In this document: positions 63,456-64,000 of the stretch, one piece after another
How positions within the stretch are numbered: the first letter of the stretch is position 1
Layout: every line of letters starts with the position of its first letter
Assembly (NCBI GenBank): GCA_944326475.1
Contig: CALVEC010000005.1
Span: 85,870 to 149,869 of the forward strand
Reading direction: 5' to 3'
Length of the DNA stretch: 64,000 nt
From: Candidatus Gastranaerophilales bacterium
GTDB lineage: Bacteria > Cyanobacteriota > Vampirovibrionia > Gastranaerophilales > Gastranaerophilaceae
Made by a program: the position numbers and the translations under genes
Notes under the pieces: model-generated
What the model was told of the DNA's origin: nothing
What the model saw: the letters and a program-made list of their open reading frames with translations, nothing else
The model's database searches: none

Positions 63456-63720
63456 ATATTAACTATTAATTTTTCACTTTTCGATTTTTTGTTGCGAGCG
63501 CAGCGCCCCCCTTCAAAAACCTGACATTTAGTCAGCTTTTTGCGGGTCCCTGCTAACGCCCCATATTAACTATTAATTTTTCACTTTTCGATTTTTTGTT
63601 GCGAGCGCAGCGCCCCCCCTTCAAAAACCTGACATTTAGTCAGCTTTTTGCGGGTCCCTGCTAACGCCCCATATCAACTATTAATTTTTCAGTTTTCAAT
63701 TTTTTGTTGCGAGTGTAAGT
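63445..63720 (-). repeat. 107-108 bp tandem repeat containing tRNA-Ala 5' stub and a hairpin
   Basis: Units start at 63445, 63552 and 63660 (the third partial, to about 63720). The full units differ mainly by one C in a C-run. Each begins, on the minus strand, with the 11 bases that start tRNA-Ala, preceded by an A+T-rich stretch. Each full unit holds a hairpin AAAAAnCTGAC-ATTTA-GTCAGnTTTTT (63515-63541, 63623-63649) that would terminate transcription on either strand. Together with the 90-bp array it fills the 545-base gene-free right edge (63456-64000). Confidence 0.9.
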
Positions 63721-63782
63721 AAACACCCACTTTTTATATCTTATTTTAAATACTATTTTTTTTCAATACATATATTTATTTA

Positions 63783-63811
63783 TTGACGTAAAAATTTTTA
63801 TTATATAGAAT
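63783..63811 (+). promoter_or_regulatory. Near-consensus promoter reading into the 90-bp array
   Basis: TTGACG and TAGAAT are separated by 17 bases; the predicted start is about 63818, at the first unit of the array. Confidence 0.6.
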
Positions 63812-63820
63812 AATTATACA

Positions 63821-64000
63821 AATATGGGCTTGCGGCACTCTGCCGACGAGAAAGTGACTAAATGTCACTTTTGAGGAGAGGTGGTAGACGCACAGTTTAC
63901 TTGATAATTAAATATGGGCTTGTGGCACTCTGCCGACGAGAAAGTGACTAAATGTCACTTTTGAGGAGAGGTGGTAGACGCACAGTTTACTTGATAATTA
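63821..64000 (+). repeat. 90-bp tandem repeat, two units reaching the window edge
   Basis: Units 63821-63910 and 63911-64000 are identical except for one base (C or T in the GCGGC/GTGGC segment). Each contains an 8-bp hairpin AAAGTGAC-TAAAT-GTCACTTT. More units may follow outside the window. The segment GGTAGACGCAC recalls a tRNA D-arm but no cloverleaf can be drawn. Confidence 0.9.

Noticed and set aside
63445..63720. CRISPR array
   Set aside because: The units are 107-108 bp direct copies without a short repeat/variable spacer pattern and no cas genes are nearby.
63821..64000. tRNA-Leu fragment within the 90-bp repeat (GGTAGACGCAC resembles a D-arm)
   Set aside because: No acceptor, anticodon or T-arm pairing could be drawn around it.
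63383..64000. Attachment site of an integrated element at tRNA-Ala
   Set aside because: The copied part is the 5' end of the tRNA, not the 3' end usually used as att, and no integrase gene is in the window.

Overview
The window is an A+T-rich chromosomal segment of a Gram-negative-type bacterium with mostly housekeeping genes. LPS transport proteins (LptA, LptC), an AsmA-like envelope giant and TonB-like proteins point to an outer membrane. GatC and GatA indicate tRNA-dependent amidation. A cyanobacterial/plant-like HAD phosphatase domain and an OmpR-type two-component pair, together with many lineage-type small proteins carrying an F-G or F-K motif near the N-terminus, suggest a non-photosynthetic relative of Cyanobacteria (Vampirovibrionia/Melainabacteria, probably Gastranaerophilales). 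This placement is inference from protein character; no rRNA is present.

Layout. 1-7.1 kb: a truncated gene, folP, convergent asparaginase and a MshEN-like protein, then gatC-pyrG-surE-zinc-ribbon protein ending at a clear terminator. 7.1-12 kb (minus strand): histidine kinase/response regulator, a secreted TPR-NHL protein, gatA. 12-18.2 kb: unknown proteins, lptC-lptA, a divergent RelA/SpoT-fold protein, rpiB, a REC-STAS-like regulator. 18.2-25.5 kb (minus): RG-rich zinc-ribbon protein-rimM-trmD, Maf glycosyltransferase-dtd, two paralogous membrane proteins, a GlmS-like SIS protein. 26-31 kb: double-domain radical SAM protein, RNase E/G and an overlapping membrane protein. 31-36 kb (minus): hisB, a HisC-HAD fusion, a membrane zincin, an EmrB-type exporter. 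36-42 kb (minus): clpB and tyrS-cysK-cysE. 42-47.3 kb: rpsU, rsfS, a secreted protein, cinA C-domain, isocitrate dehydrogenase, rnhC, hemW. 47.7-53 kb: an envelope cluster with two TonB-like proteins, a polytopic protein and a von Willebrand A protein. 53-58 kb (minus): YjbQ, a degenerate cyclase-like protein, panC-panB, YvcK, PxpA. 58.4-63.4 kb: AsmA-like giant and a pyruvyltransferase-family protein. 63.4-64 kb: tRNA-Ala(GGC) and two different tandem repeat arrays.

The genes are packed. Operons use ATGA overlaps and several convergent pairs overlap by 4-9 bp. TTG and GTG starts with strong Shine-Dalgarno sites are common (rsfS, TonB-like, panC, TPR-NHL, cyclase-like). No CRISPR array, prophage, transposase or recognisable defence system was found. 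The least explained parts are the RelA/SpoT-fold protein, the MshEN-like protein, the envelope cluster at 47.7-53 kb, a dispersed intergenic repeat (34.2 and 38.8 kb), tandem terminators after rpsU, and the tRNA-associated repeats at the right edge.
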